DNA of 64,000 bases, taken from assembly GCF_900114355.1 (NCBI RefSeq), contig NZ_FOSS01000004.1, positions 336,238-400,237 of the forward strand, in the 5' to 3' direction. Shown here piece after piece: positions 1-7,471 of this stretch. Each line of letters opens with the position of its first letter. The first letter of the stretch is position 1. This stretch comes from Lysobacter sp. cf310 (GTDB taxonomy: Bacteria; Pseudomonadota; Gammaproteobacteria; Xanthomonadales; Xanthomonadaceae). Below the pieces are notes generated by a model that was given only the letters and a program-made list of their open reading frames with translations, was not told the DNA's origin and did no database searches. Position numbers and translations under genes: made by a program.

Positions 1-58
1 GGATTGAGGGGGATTTGCTCTTGGCGCCGCTTCGTCCTCCACGCGTACGCACCGCCCC

Positions 59-691
59 TCAAATCACCCGCAGCGTAATCGCCTTCAACACCGCCCGCGT
101 GCGATCGCGCGTGTCCAGCTTCTCCAGGATCACCGACACGTAATTCTTGACCGTGCCCTCGGCCAGGAACATCGCGCGCGCGATCTCCTTGTTCGAATAG
201 CCGCCGGCCATCAGCCGCAGCACCGAGACCTCGCGCTCGGTGAACAACGCGCGCGGGGCGTCGTCGGCGTGGTAGCGGTAGCGCGCGCGCACCGGTTCGG
301 TGCTGACCGGCTGCAGCAGGGTGTCGCCGGCGGCGACGCGCACGATCGCGTCGTACAGATCCTCCGGGGCGGCGTCCTTGAGCAGGAAGCCCTGCGCGCC
401 GGCCTCGGTCGCGCGCAACAGCAGATCGCCGTCGTCGAAGGTGGTCAGCAGCAGCACCGGGGTGCGGTCGCCGCGTTCGCGCAGGCGCACCAGCGCCTCG
501 ATGCCGTCCAGACCGGGCATGCGGATGTCGCTGAGCACCACGTCCACCGGCGTGTCGTGCAGGCCGTCCAGCAGGGCCTGGCCGTCGTCGGCCTCGAAGG
601 CGATGCTCACGCCCTGCAGTTCCAGCAAGGCGCGCAGGCCGGCGCGCACCAGCGCCTGGTCGTCGGCCAGGGCGATCTTCGGGCCGCTCAT
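59..691 (-). CDS. NarL/FixJ (LuxR-type) response regulator
   Basis: DNA-binding response regulator of 210 residues. The N-terminal receiver domain (about 5-118) has the acidic pair D10/D11, phospho-acceptor D55 in LSDIRMPG, T83/T84 and K105 in FLLKDAAPE. The C-terminal LuxR-type helix-turn-helix (about 145-205) begins LFTEREVSVLRLMAGGYSNK and has GTVKNYVS in the recognition helix. Its ATG overlaps the stop codon of the upstream histidine kinase by 4 bases (ATGA), so the two are translationally coupled and form a kinase-regulator pair. Cytoplasmic. The target genes cannot be read from the sequence; the divergent membrane-protein gene beyond the kinase is a candidate. The family assignment is very secure. 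Confidence 0.95.
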   Translation of the reverse strand: MSGPKIALADDQALVRAGLRALLELQGVSIAFEADDGQALLDGLHDTPVDVVLSDIRMPGLDGIEALVRLRERGDRTPVLLLTTFDDGDLLLRATEAGAQGFLLKDAAPEDLYDAIVRVAAGDTLLQPVSTEPVRARYRYHADDAPRALFTEREVSVLRLMAGGYSNKEIARAMFLAEGTVKNYVSVILEKLDTRDRTRAVLKAITLRVI

Positions 692-1824
692 GCCGGCAGC
701 TCCGCTTCGATGCGCAGCGCGCCGCGCGCGGTGGTGTGCAGGGCCAGGGTGCCGCCGGCCGCAGTCACGCGTTCGCGCATGCCGGCCAGGCCGTTGCCCT
801 CGTGCAGGGTGCCGCGCACCTGGCCGTCGTCCTCCACGCTGATACGCAGCCTGGCGCCGTCGCGGCCGATCGCGACCCGCACGCGCTCGGCGTCGGCATG
901 GCGGGCGCTGTTGGTCAGCGCTTCCTGGACCAGGCGCAGGATGGTCTCGGCGATCGCCGGGTCGGTGAGGTGGACGTCGTCGGCGATGCTCAGCTCCAGG
1001 CGTGGGCGCGGCATCGGCGCGGCCAGCGCGCGCAGGGCCACGCCCAGGTCCAGCCCGCGGGTGTCGCGCAGGGCCTGGACCACGTTGCGGATGTCGCCCA
1101 GCAATTCGCCCGACAGGCGCTGCGCGATCGCGATTTCGGGGCGCTTGGCGTAGTCCGGATCGGCGGCCAGCGCGCGCAGGTTCAGGGTCATGGCGGTGAG
1201 TTTATGCCCGGCCACGTCGTGCAGTTCGCGCGCCACCCGCAAGCGCTCGGCGTCGCGCGCGCTGTCGGCCAGCAGCGCGCGCGTGGCCAGCAGGTCGGCG
1301 TTGACGCGCGAAAGCTGGTCGCGCGCTTCCTCGGCGCGGCGCGCGTAGTGCGCGATCAGCGACGAGAAGGCCTGGAAGCCGGCGAAGATCAACACCACGA
1401 TCAGGGCCGCGTTGTGGCCCGATGCGCGCAGCACCAGGAACAGGCCCAGGTCGATCAGCAGCATCGCCACCAGGGTGATGCGCGCCGGATAGATCATCGC
1501 CAGCTGCGCCGACAGAATCACCAGCAGCGCCGGCGTGGTGCCGCCGCGCGGCGCCAGCCAGGTCAGCGCGAGCGCGCAGATCGCCTCCGTCGCCAGCAAC
1601 AGCGCGGTCAGCGCGCGCTGGTTGCGCGGCACGAAGTCGCCGATCAGGAAGGCCAGGCCGAAACCGGCCATCGCCAGCCATTGCCAGGCATCGTCGGCGC
1701 GGTTGTCGAAGCGCAGCGACAGGCCCACCGCCAGCCAGGTCAGCAACGCAGGCAGATTCAGGGGTTGGAACACCACGCGCAGGAACGCGTTGTCCAGGAT
1801 CGCTCGCAGCCAGGATGACGTCAT
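688..1824 (-). CDS. DesK-type sensor histidine kinase
   Basis: Membrane histidine kinase of about 378 residues from the ATG at 1824. The open frame runs back to 1971, but the first 49 codons are Arg-rich, read into the divergent gene's start and show no family resemblance, so the inner start (MTSSWLRAIL) is chosen. Four to five hydrophobic segments lie between about 20 and 155, followed by a short coiled coil. The HisKA_3 dimerisation box RELHDVAGHKLTAMTLNLRA places the phospho-accepting His at 202. A HATPase domain follows, with the N-box (ALTNSARHADAERV) and the D and G boxes (VEDDGQVRG, GNGLAGMRERV). No periplasmic sensory domain is visible, so as in DesK the signal is probably sensed within the membrane. 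It is coupled to the response regulator by a 4-base overlap. Confidence 0.9.
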   Translation of the reverse strand: MTSSWLRAILDNAFLRVVFQPLNLPALLTWLAVGLSLRFDNRADDAWQWLAMAGFGLAFLIGDFVPRNQRALTALLLATEAICALALTWLAPRGGTTPALLVILSAQLAMIYPARITLVAMLLIDLGLFLVLRASGHNAALIVVLIFAGFQAFSSLIAHYARRAEEARDQLSRVNADLLATRALLADSARDAERLRVARELHDVAGHKLTAMTLNLRALAADPDYAKRPEIAIAQRLSGELLGDIRNVVQALRDTRGLDLGVALRALAAPMPRPRLELSIADDVHLTDPAIAETILRLVQEALTNSARHADAERVRVAIGRDGARLRISVEDDGQVRGTLHEGNGLAGMRERVTAAGGTLALHTTARGALRIEAELPA

Positions 1825-1969
1825 GCCCGCATGCTGCGGGCGGACGCCGCGACTGGCAATGCCCGTTCGGCGAAAGGTGACTTCCGGCAGGTCGCCTCGG
1901 TGACTGCGGGCACTGCGTCGGCGCGGCGTGCGGCGCGAGGCTGTGCGCAACCGCCAAGGAGCCGCCGTC

Positions 1970-2695
1970 ATGAGCGCTTACTCGATCCTGGTCGCCGTGC
2001 ACGGAAGCATCGGCGTGCTCGCCCTGGGCACGTTCTGGGCCGCCGCCGCGCTGCGCAAGGGCAGCCCGCTGCACCGCCGCTTCGGCCAGGCCTATCTGCT
2101 GGCGATGGTGGGCATCCTGATCACCGCGGTGCCGATGGCGGTGGTGCGTTATCTGCAGGGCCAGCTCTACATTGCGGTGTTCCTGGGCTATCTGGTCGCG
2201 ATCACCGCCAACGGCGTGTGGTCGGCCTGGCGCGCGATCCGCGACAAGCACGATGTCGCGCGCTACACCGGACCGGTCTACGTCGCCTCCGGCCTGCTCG
2301 CGGCGCTGGCCGGCGTGGGCGTGCTCGCGCTGGGCGTGCACGACGGCTCGCCGCTGTTCATCGGCTTCTCCGCGATCGGCTTGTACATCGGCTACGACAC
2401 CTTGAACAAACGCCTGCATCGTGCGCGCCTGGCCGCACGCCCGCGCTGGTGGCTGAGCGAGCACTACAGCGCGATGCTGGGCAACGCCATCGCCACCCAC
2501 GTCGCCTTCCTGGCGATCGGCTTGCCGCGCCTGCTGCCGGCGGTGGACGGCGTGGCCCTGCACTACTTCGCCTGGTTCGGACCGCTGCTGGCGGCGGTGA
2601 TCGCCAAATGGGTGCTGGATCGCAGGTATGCGCCGGCGCGGCGCGCGCCGGTGGCGGTTACCGCGCCGGGCGCCGGAAGTTCGCACGCGCTGTGA
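1970..2695 (+). CDS. multi-pass membrane protein, DUF2306-like
   Basis: Predicted inner-membrane protein of 241 residues with about seven hydrophobic helices and short loops. The start is MSAYSILVAVHG, with AAGGA at 1956-1960 nine bases upstream; an ATG at 1928 in the same frame gives a non-hydrophobic Arg-rich leader and is rejected. The N-terminal pattern HGSIGVLALGTFWAAAALRK followed by GSPLHRRFGQAY resembles DUF2306-type proteins (His in the first helix, RKGS-LHRR loop), whose function is unknown. It is divergent from the DesK-type kinase with about 145 bases between starts, so it may be a target of that system. The basic tail is followed by an Ala/Pro-rich end. Function not assigned. Confidence 0.75.
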   Translation: MSAYSILVAVHGSIGVLALGTFWAAAALRKGSPLHRRFGQAYLLAMVGILITAVPMAVVRYLQGQLYIAVFLGYLVAITANGVWSAWRAIRDKHDVARYTGPVYVASGLLAALAGVGVLALGVHDGSPLFIGFSAIGLYIGYDTLNKRLHRARLAARPRWWLSEHYSAMLGNAIATHVAFLAIGLPRLLPAVDGVALHYFAWFGPLLAAVIAKWVLDRRYAPARRAPVAVTAPGAGSSHAL

Positions 2696-2839
2696 TCGCG
2701 GCCGCGCCGGCGAGATTCCGTTCGGCTATGTGCCTGTGCCATTTCGTTGGGTGAGCGGCCCGCCCAAATAACCCGCGCTTTACCCGCCCGCCGGCGCGAT
2801 CCACTAGAACGGAGCCTCCCCCCACGTGAGGCGATGCGC

Positions 2840-4231
2840 ATGCGGATCACGATCATCGGCGCCGGCTTCAGCGGCAGCGCCCTGGCGAGCGAACTGGCGG
2901 CGCAGGCCGGCCCCGGCGTCGACATCACCCTGGTCGGCGTGGCCGACAGTTACGGCCGCGGCGTGGCCTACGGCGAGGCGCGACCGGAGCATCTGCTCAA
3001 CGTGCGCGCGCGCGACCTGGGCGCGACGCCGGACTATCCGGGCGAGTTCGCCGATTGGCTCAATCTCACCGAGCGCGCGCGCCAGAGCTTCCTGCCGCGG
3101 CTGCTGTACGGCGAATACCTGCACGCACGCCTGCGCGCCGCCGCCGACACCAGCGCCGCCACGTTGCATCTGGTCGAACAGGAGGCGATCGCGGTCGAAC
3201 GCAGCCCTGGCGGTTTTCGCGTGCATCTGGCCGACGGCAGCGATTTTTTCAGCGAACGCGTGGTGCTGACCTTGGGCGCGCTGCCGCCGCAGGCGCTGGC
3301 GGGCGTGGGTCCGCGCCTGGCGGTGCATCCGAGTTATCTGGGCTGGCCCTGGCAGGACGGCGCGATCGACCGCATCGCCCCGGACGCGCGCCTGCTGGTG
3401 GTCGGCACCGGCCTGACCATGGCCGACGTGGTCGCGACCCTGCGCCGGCGCGGCCACACCGGCCCGATCGCCGCACTGTCGCGCCATGGCCTGCTGCCGC
3501 GCCGGCATCTGGACGAGGCCAGCGCGCCGATCGCCTTGCCGCCCACCGTGCTGCAGGCCCTGAACGCGCACGACCTGGGCCAGTTGCTGCGCTCGCTGCG
3601 CATGCTGCTGCCGATCGTGTCCGACTGGCGCAGCCTGATCGACGCGCTGCGCCCGTATCTGCAGGGATTCTGGCGCGACCTGCCGGAGCCGCAGCGCGCG
3701 CGCTTCCTGCGCCATCTGCGTTCGTACTGGGAGAGCGTGCGCCACCGCCTGGCGCCGCCGGTCGCGGCCGAACTGGACGCACTGCAGGTCAGCGGCCAGC
3801 TCACGGTGCGCGCGGGGCGGTTGCTGCGCGCGCGCCGCGGCACCGACGCGGTCGAGGCGCTGATCCGCGAGCGCGGCCAGACCCAGGTGCGCAGCGAGAC
3901 CTACGACGTGCTGATCCGCGCCACCGGCTTCGACACCGACATCGAACGCACCACCCATCCGCTGATCGCGCACCTGCGCGAATCCGGCCTGATCAGCGCC
4001 GATCCGCTGGGCCTGGGCCTCAACGCCTCCGAACGCTACGAAGCCCTGGACGCGAACGGCGCGCCGGTGCGCGGCTTGTACTGCCTGGGGCCGCTGCTGC
4101 GCGGGCGCTGGTGGGAGATCACCGCGGTGCCGGAGCTGCGTGTGGCGGCGCGTGCGCTCGCGCGTCAGCTGTCGGCGGCGGCCGAAGGCGCGCAACGGCC
4201 GGCGCCGTTGGCGCTCGCGGCGCGGGGTTGA
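2840..4231 (+). CDS. FAD/NAD(P)-binding protein, YdhS-like
   Basis: Soluble flavoprotein-like oxidoreductase of 463 residues. The N-terminus MRITIIGAGFSGSALASELA is a classical GxGxxG dinucleotide-binding fold. A second nucleotide site appears as LLVVGTGLTMADVVATLRRR around residues 178-197. YGRGVAYG and HLLNVRARDLG near the N-terminus and IRATGFDTDIERT near the C-terminus match the NAD_binding_9 / E. coli YdhS family, whose reaction is not established. The ATG at 2840 is chosen because GTGAGG (2826-2831) lies eight bases upstream; ATGs at 2834 and 2747 are also in frame. It is convergent with phhA, with a perfect hairpin between the two stop codons. No partner gene is in the same operon. Confidence 0.85.
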   Translation: MRITIIGAGFSGSALASELAAQAGPGVDITLVGVADSYGRGVAYGEARPEHLLNVRARDLGATPDYPGEFADWLNLTERARQSFLPRLLYGEYLHARLRAAADTSAATLHLVEQEAIAVERSPGGFRVHLADGSDFFSERVVLTLGALPPQALAGVGPRLAVHPSYLGWPWQDGAIDRIAPDARLLVVGTGLTMADVVATLRRRGHTGPIAALSRHGLLPRRHLDEASAPIALPPTVLQALNAHDLGQLLRSLRMLLPIVSDWRSLIDALRPYLQGFWRDLPEPQRARFLRHLRSYWESVRHRLAPPVAAELDALQVSGQLTVRAGRLLRARRGTDAVEALIRERGQTQVRSETYDVLIRATGFDTDIERTTHPLIAHLRESGLISADPLGLGLNASERYEALDANGAPVRGLYCLGPLLRGRWWEITAVPELRVAARALARQLSAAAEGAQRPAPLALAARG

Positions 4232-4250
4232 GCGCCGTTCGACTGGAGCA

Positions 4251-4271
4251 GGGCGCGCCGTGAGCGCGCCC
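4251..4271. terminator. hairpin between convergent genes
   Basis: Perfect 8-bp inverted repeat GGGCGCGC / GCGCGCCC with a 5-base loop, lying between the stop codons of the YdhS-like gene (ends 4231) and phhA (stop at 4274-4276). There is no T-run on either strand, so it is a candidate bidirectional transcription barrier or 3'-end stabiliser rather than a textbook terminator. Confidence 0.45.
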
Positions 4272-4273
4272 GC

Positions 4274-5167
4274 TCAGACGTCGCCGTCGTTGAGCCAGCC
4301 TTCGCCGGTGCCGCGGTTGTAGACGGTGTCGCCGGCCAGCACTTCGCCGGCCGGCACCGAGCCCTGCGCGGCGAGCTGCGCGTACAGCGGGGTGAAGTCC
4401 GGCGCGGTCGCTTCCATGAGCTGCTCGAAGCTGTCGATCACGAAGTAGGTCTTCTGGTAGGTGTCGATGCGGTAGCGCGTGCGCATGATCCGCTCCAGAT
4501 CGAAGCCGATGCGGTTGGGCGCGTCCGAGTCCAGGCAGTAGATCGACTCGCCCTTGGACGAGACGATGCCGCTGCCGTAGATGCGCAGGCCGTCGGCCTG
4601 CTTGATCAGGCCGAATTCCACCGTGTACCAGTACAGGCGGGTCAGGTTGACCAGCGCGTCGGGCCCGATCGCGTGCGCTTTCACGCCGCCGCGGCCGTAG
4701 GCCTGCATGTAGTCGGCGAACACCGGATTCATCAGCAGCGGCACGTGACCGAACAGATCGTGGAACAGATCCGGCTCGCTGAGGTAGTCGATCTGCTCGG
4801 GCTTGCGGATCCACCAGGTCACCGGGAAGCGGCGGTTGGCGAGGTGATCGAAGAAGGTCAGTTCCGGCAGCAGGCCCTCGACGCCGACCAACTCCCAACC
4901 GGTGGCGGCGCGCAGCACCGCGTTGAGGTCTTCGAACTTGGGAATGCGATCGGGCGTCATGTGCATGGCGCGCTGCGCGGTCAGGAACTCGTCGCTGGCG
5001 CGACCGACCAGGATCCGCTGCTGGCGCTCGAACAGCTGCGCCCACACCGCATGGTCGCTGGCCGTATAGCTCGACCACGGCTGCTCCACCACGGCGGTCG
5101 TATAGACCGGCACGTAGCCCTTGTCGGTGAGCTGGTGTTCGACGCGCTGCGGCGTGGTGGCGTTCAT
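4274..5167 (-). CDS. phhA: phenylalanine 4-monooxygenase
   Basis: Tetrahydropterin- and iron-dependent hydroxylase that converts phenylalanine to tyrosine, 297 residues, the usual size of bacterial single-domain PAH. The iron ligands are visible as H136 and H141 in LFHDLFGHVP and E184 in WYTVEFGLI, the classic 2-His-1-carboxylate set. PELTFFDHLANRRFPVTWWI and KGYVPVYTTAV are also typical. AGGA sits seven bases before the ATG. It is divergent from an Lrp/AsnC regulator (starts 148 bases apart), which probably controls it, by analogy with aromatic amino-acid regulation by Lrp-family proteins. I see no pterin carbinolamine dehydratase (phhB) next to it, unlike the pseudomonad operon. Cytoplasmic. 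Confidence 0.96.
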   Translation of the reverse strand: MNATTPQRVEHQLTDKGYVPVYTTAVVEQPWSSYTASDHAVWAQLFERQQRILVGRASDEFLTAQRAMHMTPDRIPKFEDLNAVLRAATGWELVGVEGLLPELTFFDHLANRRFPVTWWIRKPEQIDYLSEPDLFHDLFGHVPLLMNPVFADYMQAYGRGGVKAHAIGPDALVNLTRLYWYTVEFGLIKQADGLRIYGSGIVSSKGESIYCLDSDAPNRIGFDLERIMRTRYRIDTYQKTYFVIDSFEQLMEATAPDFTPLYAQLAAQGSVPAGEVLAGDTVYNRGTGEGWLNDGDV

Positions 5168-5234
5168 GGCGGGGTCCTGGTGGATCCGCGATTCGTTGGA
5201 TCGCGGCTCGACTTAGGACTTTAGCCCCGGATTC

Positions 5235-5290
5235 GCGCAATAAGCTTGCGTTGTTGCGCTAGAACTCGGTTACGGCGCATGATTATTGCG
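5235..5290. promoter_or_regulatory. candidate Lrp/AsnC operator between phhA and its divergent regulator
   Basis: Nested inverted repeats occupy the divergent intergenic region. CGCAATAAGCTTGCG (5236-5250) is a 15-bp near-palindrome, the size of Lrp half-site pairs. GCGCAA (5235-5240) pairs with TTGCGC (5254-5259). CGCAATAA (5236-5243) is repeated inverted as TTATTGCG (5283-5290), about 47 bases away. The AT-rich cores contrast with the GC-rich surroundings. Seen directly; assignment to the adjacent Lrp-family protein is inference. Confidence 0.45.
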
Positions 5291-5315
5291 TGTTTAACGA
5301 TTTGATTGCACGAAT

Positions 5316-5792
5316 ATGCCCGCTATCGAGCTGGATCGCACCGACCTGTTGCTGCTGGCCGAACTCCAGCGCCAGGGCCGCCAGACCAATGCCGAGCTGG
5401 CCGAGCGCGTGCATCTGTCGGCCTCGGCCTGCCTGCGCCGGGTCCAGCGCCTGGAGCGCGAGGGCGTGATCGCCGGCTACCGCGCCGAGGTCGACCCCGA
5501 GCGCCTCGGCCTGGGCCTGCAGGCCTTCGTGCGCGTGCAGCTCAACCACCACGACACCGACGCGCTGGAGTTGTTCCGCCGTTTCGTCAACGAATGGGAC
5601 GAGGTGGTCACCTGCCATGCGCTGACCGGCGACATGGACTATCTGCTGCTGGTCGCGGTGCGCGACCTGGAGCACTTCTCGCACTTCCTGCTCGACCGCC
5701 TGCTCAACCAGGCCGGCGTGGCCGACGTGAACTCCAGCTTCGTGCTGCGCACGGTCAAGGCGTTCCGCGGGCTGCCCTTGCCGGCGCGGTGA
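5316..5792 (+). CDS. Lrp/AsnC family transcriptional regulator
   Basis: Regulator of 158 residues. The N-terminal winged helix-turn-helix (about 5-60) reads LDRTDLLLLAELQRQGRQTN then LSASACLRRVQRLEREGVI. The C-terminal RAM/AsnC ligand-binding αβ-sandwich (about 68-150) includes GLQAFVRVQL, TGDMDYLLLVAVRDL and VADVNSSFVLRTVK. The GDxDY motif typical of amino-acid sensing is present as TGDMDY. It is divergent from phhA, so aromatic amino acids are the likely effector (inference). The start at 5316 has no Shine-Dalgarno match just upstream. It is convergent with the racemase gene across a long repeat hairpin. Confidence 0.92.
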   Translation: MPAIELDRTDLLLLAELQRQGRQTNAELAERVHLSASACLRRVQRLEREGVIAGYRAEVDPERLGLGLQAFVRVQLNHHDTDALELFRRFVNEWDEVVTCHALTGDMDYLLLVAVRDLEHFSHFLLDRLLNQAGVADVNSSFVLRTVKAFRGLPLPAR

Positions 5793-5808
5793 TCGTGTCG
5801 ATGGTGGC

Positions 5809-5896
5809 GATGCGGTTCGCTGCGCTCACCACATCCTACGGTCGACCTCGTAGGCATGCGCATTCGTAGGATGCGGTGAGCGCAGCGAACCGCATC
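5809..5896. repeat. large intergenic hairpin, GATGCGGT...ACCGCATC repeat pair
   Basis: Two 32-base arms (5809-5840 and 5865-5896) are inverted copies of one another with a single mismatch and a 24-base spacer. Each arm contains GGTGAGCGCAGCGAACC or its complement. The structure lies between the convergent Lrp-type and racemase genes and could act as a BIME-like repeat and a bidirectional terminator. A single related copy occurs at 7405-7435 and relatives at 34604-34683. Confidence 0.85.
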
Positions 5897-5928
5897 ATCG
5901 CGCCAAGCCGAATGCCCGCGCCGCTCGC

Positions 5929-6621
5929 TTACTCGATCGCCGCCAACGCCGCCGCGCGCGCATGCAGGGCCGCGGTGTCGAACACCGGCACCTCGACATC
6001 GTCCGCTCCGATCAACAAGCCGATCTCGGTGCAACCCAGGATCACGCCCTGCGCGCCGCGCGCGACCAGGCCGGCGATGATCTCGCGATAGACCTGGCGC
6101 GAGGCGTCGCGGATCGTGCCCAGGCACAGCTCGTCGTAGATCACCCGATGCACGCGTTCGCGTTCGTCCGCGTCCGGCACCAGCACCTCCAGGCCGTGGC
6201 GTTCGCTCAGGCGCTGGCGGTAGAAGTCCTGCTCCATGGTGAAACGCGTGCCCAGCAGGGCCACGCGCTGGAGGCCGGCGGCGCGGATCGCCGCGCCGGT
6301 GGGGTCGGCGATGTGCAGCAGCGGCAAGCCCGAGATCGCTTCGACCTGCGCGGCCACCTTGTGCATGGTGTTGGTGCAGATCACCAGCAGCTCGGCGCCG
6401 CCCAGGCGCAGGCCGCGCGCGGCCTCGCCCAGCACGCGCCCGGCCTGCTCCCAGTCGCTGGCGTGCTGCAGGCGTTCGATGTCGGCGAAGTCCACGCTGT
6501 ACAGCAACAGCCGCGCCGAATGCAGGCCGCCCAGGCGTTCCTTCACGGTCTCGTTGATCTGGCGGTAATAGGGAACCGTCGATTCCCAACTCATCCCGCC
6601 CAGCAGGCCCAAGGTCTTCAT
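5929..6621 (-). CDS. aspartate/glutamate racemase family protein
   Basis: PLP-independent amino-acid racemase of 230 residues, the size of E. coli YgeA. The start MKTLGLLGGMSWESTVPYYR has the family's GGMSWEST signature; the frame runs back to 6678 but the extra 19 codons look non-coding. The two catalytic cysteines are C82 in VICTNTMHK and C197 in ILGCTEIGLL. It may interconvert L- and D-aspartate, or another amino acid as YgeA does; the substrate cannot be fixed from sequence. It stands alone on the minus strand, convergent with the Lrp-type regulator. Cytoplasmic. Confidence 0.92.
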   Translation of the reverse strand: MKTLGLLGGMSWESTVPYYRQINETVKERLGGLHSARLLLYSVDFADIERLQHASDWEQAGRVLGEAARGLRLGGAELLVICTNTMHKVAAQVEAISGLPLLHIADPTGAAIRAAGLQRVALLGTRFTMEQDFYRQRLSERHGLEVLVPDADERERVHRVIYDELCLGTIRDASRQVYREIIAGLVARGAQGVILGCTEIGLLIGADDVEVPVFDTAALHARAAALAAIE

Positions 6622-6697
6622 GTGGCGAGTATAGGCAAGCCCGTCGGCGGTACGGCGCGCGGCGGACCGCATCGTCATACCTGGGTCGGCCGCTCGA

Positions 6698-7285
6698 TCA
6701 GATCTCGACGAAGTACGTCGCCAACCCGATCAGCACCATCAGCCATAGCAGCGCGCCGGCCAGCAGCCACAGGTAGTTGGCCCAGGTGAAGTGGCGGTTG
6801 GATTCGCCCTGCGGATCGCCGCTGGCATGATTGGCGGCACGCTGCAGGCTCAGCAGGCTGACGCCGAGCGGAACCAGCAGGACGAGGCTGAGCATGTCCG
6901 TATACGGTGAGCCGATCTCACGCCCCGCGAGCCGGTCGAGCACGCCGCTGGCCAGTTTTGAAATCACGTAGATCGTGGCGGCCGTAGCGGGCGACCAGTC
7001 GCGACGCAGGCCGCGATCGCGCAGGGCCGCATCGAAATGCCCGGCCAGCGCATGAGTGAAGAAAATCGAGAAGATCGCACGCATGACCGGCCAGACCGTC
7101 TCGCCGGTCTGACGGCGGTAGCGGGCCCATTGCATGTAGAACCAGTACAACTGGTACAGGCCCAAAGTGCCGAAGAACAACAGGCCGAACTTGAGCGGGG
7201 ACACCACATAGAAGCTACGCGCGGCTACGGCAGGGCCGGTGTCGAAGACCTCGCTGGCCGGCGGTGCATAAAGGTTGTCTTCCAT
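6698..7285 (-). CDS. conserved membrane protein of unknown function
   Basis: Membrane protein of 195 residues. The start MEDNLYAPPASEVFD is chosen because N-terminal 'YAPPxAxV' leaders are common in small membrane proteins of this kind; upstream codons to 7369 overlap repeat DNA. Hydrophobic segments lie at about 30-50, 80-95, 115-130, 140-155 and 172-192. FYVVSPLKFGLLFFGTLGLY and FYMQWARYRRQTGE are recognisable from uncharacterised proteobacterial membrane proteins, but no function is known. It lies 76 bases upstream of the racemase gene on the same strand, so it could be co-transcribed. Confidence 0.7.
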   Translation of the reverse strand: MEDNLYAPPASEVFDTGPAVAARSFYVVSPLKFGLLFFGTLGLYQLYWFYMQWARYRRQTGETVWPVMRAIFSIFFTHALAGHFDAALRDRGLRRDWSPATAATIYVISKLASGVLDRLAGREIGSPYTDMLSLVLLVPLGVSLLSLQRAANHASGDPQGESNRHFTWANYLWLLAGALLWLMVLIGLATYFVEI

Positions 7286-7404
7286 GGGATCCGAGTGCGC
7301 TTGAACCGGCCTGAAGAATAATGCAGCGACGGGCCCGCTGGCAGGATGTCGTGCGTCCAGTGCGCGCATGGCCTGGCTTGCACATGCCGATCCGATCGGC
7401 CTAT

Positions 7405-7435
7405 GTAGGATGCGGTGAGCAAAGCGAACCGCATC
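7405..7435. repeat. single copy of the GTAGGATGCGGTGAGC repeat
   Basis: A 31-base element beginning GTAGGATGCGGTGAGC and ending CGAACCGCATC. Its ends are complementary (GATGCGGT / ACCGCATC), so it can fold alone. It matches the right arm of the hairpin at 5865-5896 with small changes, and lies between the membrane-protein gene and the peptidase stop codon. Confidence 0.8.
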
Positions 7436-7471
7436 GCGCGTACCGGAAGTGCGTCGAAAGCGGGGTCGCGC

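Noticed and set aside
2747-2839. Longer N-terminus of the YdhS-like protein from the ATG at 2747
   Set aside because: The extra residues are not protein-like and the dinucleotide-binding fold begins at the ATG at 2840, which has a suitable upstream ribosome-binding site.
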